Source: Jatrophihabitans endophyticus
Lineage (GTDB): Bacteria; Actinomycetota; Actinomycetes; Mycobacteriales; Jatrophihabitantaceae
Assembly (NCBI RefSeq): GCF_900129455.1
Contig: NZ_FQVU01000002.1
Coordinates: 248,001 to 312,000 of the forward strand
Length of the DNA: 64,000 nt
Direction: 5' to 3'
Part shown: piece after piece, positions 20,873 to 27,096 of the stretch
Position numbering within the stretch: the first letter of the stretch is position 1
Layout: each line of letters starts with the position of its first letter
The notes under the pieces: generated by a model
Told to the model about the DNA's origin: nothing
The model's database searches: none
The model's input: only the letters and a program-made list of their open reading frames with translations
Translations under genes and position numbers: made by a program

Positions 20873-21232
20873 CTACTTGACGTCGAGCAGGTCGATCACG
20901 AAGACGAGCGTCTTGCCCGAGAGCCGGTGCCCCGCGCCCGCCGGACCGTAGGCCTTCGCCGGCGGGATGGTGAGCTGGCGGCGACCGCCGACCTTCATGC
21001 CGGGAATGCCCTCCTGCCAGCCCTGGATGAGCCCCTGCAGCGGGAACTCGATGGACTGGCCGCGATTCCACGAGGCGTCGAACTCCTCGCCGGTGTCGAA
21101 CTCGACGCCGACGTAGTGCACCTCGACCCGGTCGCCGGGCTTGGCCTCGGTGCCGTCGCCGACGGTGAGGTCCTCGACGACGAGGTCGGCCGGCGGTTCC
21201 CCGCCCGGGTACTCGATCACTGGCTTGGTCAT
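20873..21232 (-). CDS. FKBP-type peptidyl-prolyl cis-trans isomerase
   Basis: Small cytosolic FKBP, 119 residues, single domain. Hallmarks are VEVHYVGVEFDTGEEFDASW, then IEFPLQGLIQGWQEGIPGMKVGGRRQLTIPPAKAYG in two adjacent blocks, and the closing LVFVIDLLDVK. It catalyses proline isomerisation in protein folding. The ATG at 21232 follows a GGATGGGG Shine-Dalgarno; no signal peptide. It converges with the Lrp-type gene (24 nt between stops). Confidence 0.95.
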   Translation of the reverse strand: MTKPVIEYPGGEPPADLVVEDLTVGDGTEAKPGDRVEVHYVGVEFDTGEEFDASWNRGQSIEFPLQGLIQGWQEGIPGMKVGGRRQLTIPPAKAYGPAGAGHRLSGKTLVFVIDLLDVK

Positions 21233-21267
21233 GACCCCATCCAACACGACGCGGCCCCGGCGCGGTC

Positions 21268-21350
21268 GGCCCCATCCCAGCGCGGCACGCGGCGTGGTTG
21301 GCCCCATCCCAGCGCGGCACGCGGCGTGGTTGGCCCCACGCCAGCGCGGC
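21268..21350. repeat. Tandem repeat, 32-bp unit, about 2.6 copies
   Basis: Two exact 32-bp copies (21268-21299 and 21300-21331) are followed by a partial, diverged third copy. The unit begins GGCCCCATCCCAGCGCGG. The segment GGTTGGCCCCACGC at its end is repeated in inverted form near 21376-21389, so the array can also fold. It lies in the divergent gap between the FKBP and acetyltransferase genes. Confidence 0.85.
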
Positions 21351-21420
21351 TGACCGGCCGTCGCGACCGCGCCCGCGTGGGGCCAACCGGGTTCGCCCCG
21401 TCGTCTGCCAGGCTGCGCGG

Positions 21421-21879
21421 GTGAGCCCCGACCCGCTGCCCGCCGTGCACGACGGTCTGCTGCGCGACCTCGACCCCGTCGTCCTCTACCGCATCCTGGC
21501 GCTCCGCTCGGAGGTCTTCGTGCTGGAGCAGGACTGCGTCTACCTCGACCCGGACGGCCGCGACGCCGAGGACGACGCCCGGCAGTTGTGGATCGCCGAC
21601 GAGGACGGTGCCGTCCTCGCCACCCTGCGGCTGTTGCGCGATCCCGACGGCACCGCCCGCATCGGCCGCGTCGCCACCGCTTCGGCGGCACGCGGCCGGG
21701 GGTCGGCCGCCCGGTTGATGACTCGCGCGCTCGAGCTCGTGGGCGACGGGGAGACCGTGCTGGAAGCGCAATCACAGCTGGCTGATTGGTACGGCCGATT
21801 TGGATTCGGGCGTGCCGGTGCCGATTACCAAGAGGACGGCATCCCGCACACGCCGATGCGGCGACCGTCGACCCGGTGA
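21421..21879 (+). CDS. GNAT family N-acetyltransferase, ElaA-like
   Basis: 152 residues from a GTG start. The ElaA pattern LYRILALRSEVFVLEQDCVYLDPDGRD is followed by the acetyl-CoA-binding loop IGRVATASAARGRGSAARLM and the C-terminal WYGRFGFGRAGADYQEDGIPH. Substrate unknown. The cupin and transpeptidase genes follow on the same strand but after a 63-nt gap. Confidence 0.9.
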   Translation: MSPDPLPAVHDGLLRDLDPVVLYRILALRSEVFVLEQDCVYLDPDGRDAEDDARQLWIADEDGAVLATLRLLRDPDGTARIGRVATASAARGRGSAARLMTRALELVGDGETVLEAQSQLADWYGRFGFGRAGADYQEDGIPHTPMRRPSTR

Positions 21880-21942
21880 CGACGACCCGCCGTCGCGGGC
21901 CGTCCCGCCCCTAGACTGCGGCGATCCGAGAAGGAGGCTCCC

Positions 21943-22494
21943 GTGCGCGCATGGCTCGTCGCCCTGCTGGCGGTGGCGCTCGCCGCCGCGGCCGGGGCGA
22001 CGCTGTCGGTCATGACCTCGCCCGCGTCGGGCGCGCAGCGACAGGCCGCCACCGAGCGCCAGGTCGCGGCGAGCACCGCGAGCACGCCGAAGAAGTCCAG
22101 GGCGTGCCCGAAGCTGTCGGGCAAGACCATCGACATCGACATCAGCCGCCAGCTCGCCCGGATGTGCGCGTCCGGCCGGCTGGTGCGCACGACCCGCGTC
22201 ACGACCGGGGCGAGCGCGCATGGCTACGCGACCCCGCGCGGCACCTGGCGCATCTCCGCCAAGCAGCGCGACACCACGCTGCATCCCGCGGCCGGCGGCG
22301 CTTACCCGGTGAAGTACTGGATGCCCTACGACGGCGCGTACGGCCTGCACGACTCGTCCTGGCAGACGTTCGCCTACGGCAGCCAGAAGTACCGCACCCG
22401 CGGCTCGCACGGTTGCACGCACGTCCCGGCGAAGACGATGGCGTGGCTGTACCGCTGGGCACCGGTCGGCACACGCGTGCGGATCCACCGCTGA
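21943..22494 (+). CDS. Secreted L,D-transpeptidase (YkuD) domain protein
   Basis: 183 residues with an N-terminal signal peptide (hydrophobic residues 4-22, likely cleavage near ASGA at 28-31). The YkuD catalytic features are H136 in YGLHDSSW and SHGC at 155-158, with Cys158 the likely nucleophile that cross-links or anchors peptidoglycan. It starts with GTG after an AGAAGGAGG Shine-Dalgarno. The stop overlaps the next gene's ATG (TGATG). It is shorter than typical actinobacterial L,D-transpeptidases and lacks Ig-like domains. Confidence 0.88.
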   Translation: MRAWLVALLAVALAAAAGATLSVMTSPASGAQRQAATERQVAASTASTPKKSRACPKLSGKTIDIDISRQLARMCASGRLVRTTRVTTGASAHGYATPRGTWRISAKQRDTTLHPAAGGAYPVKYWMPYDGAYGLHDSSWQTFAYGSQKYRTRGSHGCTHVPAKTMAWLYRWAPVGTRVRIHR

Positions 22495-22901
22495 TGACCA
22501 CGCTGGACCCGCGGGCGCTCGGCATGCAGCCCCACCCCGAGGGCGGGTGGTACCGCGAGACGTGGCGGCACGAGGCGACGGTCGAGACGCCCGCCGGCAC
22601 GCGCCCGCTCGCCACCTGCGTCGCCTTCCTGCTCGAGCCGGGACAGCACTCGGCCTGGCACCGCGTCCGCTCGCCCGAGCTGTGGCTCTGGCAGGGCGGC
22701 GGGGCGCTGCTGCTCACCGTCGGCGGCACCGCCGACGCCCCCGTGGCCGGCGCCGAGGTGCGGCTGGACGTCGGCGGCCAGCACCTGGTGCAGGGCGAGG
22801 AATGGCAGACCGCGCGCCCCGCCGGGGCCGAGGCGGTCCTCGTCGCCTGCGTCGTGTCGCCCGGTTTCGACTTCGCCGACTTCAGCCTCGCGCCGGCGTG
22901 A
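22494..22901 (+). CDS. Cupin domain protein, DUF985 (cupin_5) family
   Basis: 135-residue cytosolic cupin. The opening LGMQPHPEGGWYRETWRHE and the middle FLLEPGQHSAWHRVRSPELWLWQGG are typical of the DUF985 family. Reaction unknown. It is translationally coupled to the preceding transpeptidase gene by a 1-nt overlap. Confidence 0.88.
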   Translation: MTTLDPRALGMQPHPEGGWYRETWRHEATVETPAGTRPLATCVAFLLEPGQHSAWHRVRSPELWLWQGGGALLLTVGGTADAPVAGAEVRLDVGGQHLVQGEEWQTARPAGAEAVLVACVVSPGFDFADFSLAPA

Positions 22902-22977
22902 GCGGGGTGCCACGACCGTGTCCAGCACGCCGAACGACCCTGTCGACGCCCGACGACCGCCCGATAGGGTCGCGCGC

Positions 22978-23271
22978 GTGAGTTCGCAGCGCGTCACGAT
23001 CGTCGACCTCGCGGGCGAGATCGACATCCGCACCGCGTCCGAGGCCCAGGCCAAGGTCAGCTCCGCGCTCACGGCCGAGACGCCCGAGGTCCTGATGCTC
23101 GACCTGACCCAGGTCAGCTTCCTGGACTCCGTGGGCATCGGCTTCCTCGTGGGGCTCAACCAGCAGGCGCAGGATGTCGGCGTCGCGCTGCGGCTGCGCA
23201 ACCTGCAGCCCCAGGTGCACCGGGTGCTGGCCGCCACCGGCCTCGTCGGCGTGCTGCAGATCGAGCAGTAG
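22978..23271 (+). CDS. STAS domain protein (anti-sigma factor antagonist type)
   Basis: 97 residues from the GTG at 22978; a longer form from a GTG at 22918 is possible. The STAS core VTIVDLAGEIDIRTASEAQAK and LDLTQVSFLDSVGIGFLVGL contains the phosphorylatable Ser of SpoIIAA-type antagonists in the DSVG loop. No cognate anti-sigma factor or sigma gene is adjacent. A strong hairpin follows 36 nt after the stop. Confidence 0.88.
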   Translation: MSSQRVTIVDLAGEIDIRTASEAQAKVSSALTAETPEVLMLDLTQVSFLDSVGIGFLVGLNQQAQDVGVALRLRNLQPQVHRVLAATGLVGVLQIEQ

Positions 23272-23307
23272 CGACCGCCGACCCGAACTCCGCGCGACAA
23301 CGAAGAA

Positions 23308-23344
23308 CCGCCCCGCCGCTCGCACGAGGCGAGTGGCGGGGCGG
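23308..23344. terminator. 16-bp GC-rich hairpin after the STAS gene
   Basis: Arms 23308-23323 and 23329-23344 pair with a single G-T mismatch around a 5-nt loop. On the minus strand the stem is followed by a T-rich stretch (TTCTTCGTTGT), so it may end transcripts from both sides. From here to the element boundary (23345-23576) I see no convincing gene, only small hairpins near 23381-23400 and 23410-23427. Confidence 0.7.
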
Positions 23345-23576
23345 CCACGTTTCGGCAGGCTGCGGCGGGTATCTCCGTTGTTCCCCCGATCAACGGGTTC
23401 GCGCAGACACGAGCGTCGGAACGCTCGAGGCCGGTGCTGAGTCTTTCCAGATACTGGCACCGAACTGCCTAACAAAAACCTTACACAAGGTCGGGCGGGG
23501 GCGCAACCCCTGATTCCGACGAGTTCGCCGCGGCCGGGCCGCCCGGGCGTCGCACCGGACACCGGGACGGGGAAGG

Positions 23577-23624
23577 GATGGAGCCGCCTCGGGGAATCGA
23601 ACCCCGGACAACCTCATTACGAGT
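23577..23624. other. attL, 48-bp core
   Basis: Exact copy of the 3' part of the tRNA-Thr gene at 40413-40460, extending through the encoded CCA into the anticodon loop. Sequence identity ends exactly at both sides (23576/40412 and 23625/40461 differ). Confidence 0.95.
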
Positions 23625-23742
23625 CGCAGGCCCGACGTACCGGGTGATCCCTCGTGACCCCGCGTCGCCCGGAATCTCGGGCCTGTGCGCGGGCGCCGCC
23701 TGTCCCTTGTCCCCGTTCGTCACGGGTCGCACCCGTTCGTGT

Positions 23743-23762
23743 GTGACCACTTTCGTGACCAC
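23743..23762. promoter_or_regulatory. Candidate left arm-type integrase binding sites
   Basis: Two direct copies of GTGACCAC at 23743-23750 and 23755-23762, 12 bp apart, about 120 bp inside attL. The same octamer pair occurs near attR, as expected for arm sites of a tyrosine integrase. Confidence 0.5.
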
Positions 23763-23868
23763 ATCCCCTCACGCCTGACCCCAGGCACGAAGACGGCCCC
23801 GGCCGGTGCTGGAACACCGGGCCGAGGCCTTGATCGCACTCCCCTGCGCGAACAGGAAGGCAGGACCC

Positions 23869-24519
23869 ATGTCAGAACGTACCGAGCAAGCCGGACAGTC
23901 CTCTCCCGCCATCGGCGGGCCGACCACGGACCTGAGCCCCGCCGCCATGCCCCCGTGTCCGTGGTGGTGCAGCGACACCAACCCCGACCACCGCACGGAC
24001 TTCGAGTCCTCGGACTGGAACGACCCGTCCGTGAAGTTCCGGATCCACACCCACGTCTTCGGGCGAACGGCCGCGGCCGTGGTCCAGGACGAGCGGCACG
24101 AGGCGGGCCGGGTCACCTTGGTACCGGCCTACGTCGCGTTCTACTACGACCAGGCGGAGACGCCGGAGGAGGCGCTGGATCTCGCCCGGGCGATCGAAGC
24201 GGCCGGCGATCTGCTGCGCAGGGTCGTCGAGGGGCGGGAACCGCCGAGCGCGGGCCAGGCTCCCTCGTGGGCGACTACCCACGAGGACGTCGAGGGCGGC
24301 ATCCGGTGGGAGCACACCGCAGTCAGCCCGGTCGGGCGCGCCGTCACGATCTTCGCCACCGACAGCGTCAGCATCAGTGGCGACGGAGCGGTCAGCCTCA
24401 CGCGGAGCCCCGTCGAGGTGTACGTCGGCGAGGACGACCGCGCGCTGTCCCCGCAGCAGGCCGCCGAGTTCGCTCAGACCGTGCTCGACACCGTTGCCAC
24501 GATGGGAGACGCCCGATGA
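23869..24519 (+). CDS. DUF6907-like hypothetical protein
   Basis: 216 residues from an ATG preceded by AGGAAGGCAGGA. The N-terminal block PPCPWWCSDTNPDHRTDFES and the later VYVGEDDRALSPQQAAEFAQTVLD resemble small actinobacterial proteins (DUF6907) found in phages and integrative elements. No catalytic motif seen; function unknown. Its stop overlaps the start of the recombinase gene (ATGA), so the two are probably co-expressed. Confidence 0.7.
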   Translation: MSERTEQAGQSSPAIGGPTTDLSPAAMPPCPWWCSDTNPDHRTDFESSDWNDPSVKFRIHTHVFGRTAAAVVQDERHEAGRVTLVPAYVAFYYDQAETPEEALDLARAIEAAGDLLRRVVEGREPPSAGQAPSWATTHEDVEGGIRWEHTAVSPVGRAVTIFATDSVSISGDGAVSLTRSPVEVYVGEDDRALSPQQAAEFAQTVLDTVATMGDAR

Positions 24520-25367
24520 CCCCCTATGACCCGGTACTCGACGAGTTCGAGCGGCACATGCTGACGAACAAGCTGTCACCGGTCACGATCAGCGACCGGT
24601 CGGAGTTCCTGCGCCGGTTGTCGGTCTGGCTGGCGCCGACGCTGCTGCTCGGCGCGTCGCCGGAGCAGCTCGAGCGGTTCCAGCAGTCCTACAGTCACCT
24701 CGCGCGGGCGAGTGTGGACGTGTACACCCGCCACGTCCGGGCGTTCTACGCGTGGGCGGTGTCGACCGAGCGCGTGCTGCGCGATCCGACGTCGAGGATG
24801 GTGCGGGTGCGCCCTAGGCAGGGGCTTCCTCACCCGATCGACGAGGGCGACCTGCGGACGCTGCTGGCATGCGCGACGGGTGGGCTTCGGTTGGCCTACG
24901 TCCTGGCGGCATTCGCCGGGTTGCGATGCGGTGAGGTCACGCGTCTGACGGGCCAAGACCTCAACCTGACGGCCCCGCAACCCACAGCCCTCATCCACGG
25001 CAAGGGCGGGTACGAGCGCATCGTCCCGCTGCTACCGCCAGTGGTGGCGGAACTCGTGCCGGCCTCGCGGCGCCGACTCGGCCCGATCGTGCTCAAGCGC
25101 GACGGGACGCCCTTCACGGCGTCGCAGCTGTCCATCCAGTCGAGCAAGTTCATGACCAGCATCGGTATCGAGTCGACGATGCACTCGCTCCGGCACTACT
25201 TCGCTACTGAGGTCGTCCGGATGACCCGGGACGTGCTGCTCGTCCAGCAGCTCCTCGGCCACGCGTCGCTGCAGACCACGCAGATCTACATGCGGGCATC
25301 CCTCAACGACGCGCACGAGCGCATGGCCGGCCTGGCAGCCACGGCGGGAGGCTTGTTAGCTAACTAG
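24516..25367 (+). CDS. Tyrosine recombinase, Xer-like, second recombinase of the element
   Basis: 283 residues. An N-terminal SAM-like core-binding domain (about 1-95) precedes a catalytic domain with the full set of residues: R137 (AGLRCGE), K163 (HGKGGYE), H223 and R226 (HSLRH), H249 (LLGHAS) and nucleophile Y258 (TQIYMR). It appears active. It differs clearly from the integrase at the right end in length and sequence and lacks that protein's N-terminal arm-binding domain. A perfect hairpin terminator follows 14 nt after the stop. Confidence 0.92.
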   Translation: MTPYDPVLDEFERHMLTNKLSPVTISDRSEFLRRLSVWLAPTLLLGASPEQLERFQQSYSHLARASVDVYTRHVRAFYAWAVSTERVLRDPTSRMVRVRPRQGLPHPIDEGDLRTLLACATGGLRLAYVLAAFAGLRCGEVTRLTGQDLNLTAPQPTALIHGKGGYERIVPLLPPVVAELVPASRRRLGPIVLKRDGTPFTASQLSIQSSKFMTSIGIESTMHSLRHYFATEVVRMTRDVLLVQQLLGHASLQTTQIYMRASLNDAHERMAGLAATAGGLLAN

Positions 25368-25381
25368 CCGCTGACCCAAAG

Positions 25382-25416
25382 CGCCCCGCCCTCCGAGATA
25401 GACGGAGGGCGGGGCG
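25382..25416 (+). terminator. Perfect 14-bp hairpin terminator
   Basis: Arms 25382-25395 and 25403-25416 are exact complements with a 7-nt loop (AGATAGA). It closes the DUF6907-recombinase operon. Confidence 0.8.
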
Positions 25417-25433
25417 TAGCTACGTTGGCTCGC

Positions 25434-25619
25434 ATGACCACCCCGAAGCGCCCGGTCGAGACCGCCGAAGAGCGCGCGCAGCGGATCCGCGCGGAGGTCG
25501 CGACGTGGCCGCGGTTGACGTCGGAACGGAAGGCCGAGTTGCGGCGGTTGCTGTCGCCGGCGGCCGACCGTGTCCGTGCCCGTCTCGCAGCCGAGCAGAC
25601 CCGGCGGTCAGACAGTTAG
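25434..25619 (+). CDS. Small hypothetical protein, charged helical
   Basis: 61 residues from an ATG at 25434. It is rich in Arg, Glu and Ala (AEERAQRIRAEVATWPRLTSERKAELRRLL in two overlapping helical stretches) and predicted all-helical. Similar short proteins occur in actinobacterial integrative elements. Its stop overlaps the stop of the convergent DUF2283 gene by 4 nt. Function unknown. Confidence 0.6.
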   Translation: MTTPKRPVETAEERAQRIRAEVATWPRLTSERKAELRRLLSPAADRVRARLAAEQTRRSDS

Positions 25620-25945
25620 GCCGGCACGGGCGCGCGCATCCCCCCGGTGACCAGAGATCCGTCGCCGCTCTGACCGATGCGGAAGTACCCGGCAACCGAC
25701 GGGCGAATGGCGCGAAGCGCGTCGATCGCCTCGATCGGAACGTGGTACTCAGTGATGAGCCGCTGGAAGGGGATCTCAGCCTGCAGATCGAGGATTTCGA
25801 TGCCGAGCGCCATCGCGAACGCGTCCAAGTCGATCTGGACCTCGTCGGTGACCTCGACGGTCCGAGCGACCTCGCCGTCACAGAATCGGATGTAGGCGGC
25901 CTCAGCCGCCAGGTCGACGGTGGCAGTGATGTTGATGGCGGGCAT
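25616..25945 (-). CDS. DUF2283-containing protein, putative antitoxin partner
   Basis: 109 residues. The first 60 carry the DUF2283 pattern AAYIRFCDGEVARTVEVTDEVQIDLDAFAMALGIEILDL; the rest is an extra C-terminal extension. DUF2283 genes often lie directly downstream of DUF4258 genes and the pair has been suggested to act as a toxin-antitoxin system. Here it follows DUF4258 after 3 nt, on the same strand. Activity is inferred only. Confidence 0.78.
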   Translation of the reverse strand: MPAINITATVDLAAEAAYIRFCDGEVARTVEVTDEVQIDLDAFAMALGIEILDLQAEIPFQRLITEYHVPIEAIDALRAIRPSVAGYFRIGQSGDGSLVTGGMRAPVPA

Positions 25946-25948
25946 GAC

Positions 25949-26179
25949 TCAATCCTTCCATGCTACGGACTTGACGGTCACGTCATCCACAGCTAGTCCC
26001 GGGTGACGTACCCAAACCTTCAGGTCCCGTCCATCTACTCCAGGTCCGATGTAGCGGATGCTGTTCTTCGGTGTCGTCTCGTCTGAATGATGATTGCGTA
26101 AAGCCTCTGTTATGTCCAGCTCGGAAATCCCACGCTCACGCATCCGCACGCGGGCGTGCGGCAGGATCCGGAGTCTCAT
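25949..26179 (-). CDS. DUF4258 protein, putative RelE-like toxin partner
   Basis: 76 residues. The opening HARVRMRERGISELDITEAL and the later RYIGPGVDGRDLKVWVRH match DUF4258, a small family with a RelE/ParE-like flavour. Its ATG overlaps the stop of the DUF6941-like gene, and the DUF2283 gene follows, giving a three-gene operon. Toxin activity is an inference from gene pairing. Confidence 0.78.
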   Translation of the reverse strand: MRLRILPHARVRMRERGISELDITEALRNHHSDETTPKNSIRYIGPGVDGRDLKVWVRHPGLAVDDVTVKSVAWKD

Positions 26180-26577
26180 CGCGCCTGAGGCTGCAGTTCC
26201 ACATCGAAGGCCAGTCGGCGAACTTGCTCGCCGTCGAGCTCCACTAGCACCTCGTACAGGCCCGCCGCCGGAGTCGGAATGAGGGTGGTCAGCGCGAACA
26301 GTCGACCGACCTTGCCGTCGTATGGCCGACTGGCAGACGAGTCTGCAAGCGGCACTTCCATCGCCAGTTCGAAGACTGGCGCATTCCGAACTCGAATGGT
26401 CAGCTGATTCGGGGGTTCACCCTCCTGGGCGCGAACGCGGCCAGCAATCGACAGCAGATGTTGGCCCGGCAGCATCGGCACGGTCACGCTTGTGTAGCTG
26501 GCGTTCAGCACATTGAGGGTGCCGTTCGGCTGGATGCTGGCGAACTCAGCCAGAAACGCGTAGTCGAGTTCAGCCAT
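26176..26577 (-). CDS. DUF6941-like hypothetical protein
   Basis: 133 residues, predicted mostly beta. The pattern DYAFLAEFASIQPNGTLNVLNA at the start and FALTTLIPTPAAGLYEVLVELDG later resemble the DUF6941 family. It leads an operon with the DUF4258/DUF2283 pair (ATGA overlap). There is no membrane segment. Its role, possibly as sensor or binding partner of the pair, is unknown. The 227 nt upstream (26578-26804) contain no convincing gene and presumably its promoter. Confidence 0.65.
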   Translation of the reverse strand: MAELDYAFLAEFASIQPNGTLNVLNASYTSVTVPMLPGQHLLSIAGRVRAQEGEPPNQLTIRVRNAPVFELAMEVPLADSSASRPYDGKVGRLFALTTLIPTPAAGLYEVLVELDGEQVRRLAFDVELQPQAR

Positions 26578-26804
26578 GCGCGGGAGCGTAACGGTGCGCT
26601 ACGTCATCGTGCCACCGCTCCGCTACCTGAACACCTTCCGCAGGCTCACCCTGGCCGCGGCAGCGATGCGGCTGCCGGCCGGTGTGTGTGGTGATCCCGC
26701 CGACTAGGGCGGCGGTCAGCTCGCGGAGATCCACCTGCAGTGAGCGATGGGGCGCCAATCCCCCGCGTCGCGGAGGGACGCCCCGTCGCCGCCGAGCGTA
26801 CTCG

Positions 26805-26984
26805 TCAGTGCGAGTTCTGCGGTGCGTCCAGCCAAGCCACAGCCTCGGCGAGCTCTCGCACGGCGCTCGCATACTCGACCGCATGTGACCCTGCAGTCTG
26901 GTTCTTGAGGTGCCTCGTGGCGAGCTTGGCCGCCTCGTGCAGCGCTTCCATCACGGCGTCTTCGGCTTCGTCTCGGTCTGCCAC
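26805..26984 (-). CDS. Small helical protein downstream of the tape measure gene
   Basis: 59 residues from a GTG at 26984 preceded by GGGGGTAG. The sequence is acidic-helical (DEAEDAVMEALHEAAKLATRH, then AVRELAEAVAWLDAP). It sits 112 nt past the tape measure stop on the same strand. No family recognised. Confidence 0.55.
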   Translation of the reverse strand: MADRDEAEDAVMEALHEAAKLATRHLKNQTAGSHAVEYASAVRELAEAVAWLDAPQNSH

Positions 26985-27096
26985 AGCTACCCCCTTCGTT
27001 CGCCGACCTGGCGTCGGCGGGTGGACCGACCGTATGCGGCCGGTCCGACAGTTCCCACCACTCGACGGGCCTGGTCCCCCGGACTGCAAGGCTGAG

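Noticed and set aside
21268-21390. Repeat array considered as CRISPR
   Set aside because: Copies are contiguous with no spacers, and no cas genes are present.
23381-23430. C-rich loop hairpins considered as a 6C RNA
   Set aside because: Only one loop has a run of five C; the second hairpin loop lacks it, so the motif does not fit.
26570-26884. 104-codon frame on the minus strand between tail and cargo genes
   Set aside because: Arg/His/Thr-rich, overlaps the better supported 59-residue gene, and has no Shine-Dalgarno or family pattern.
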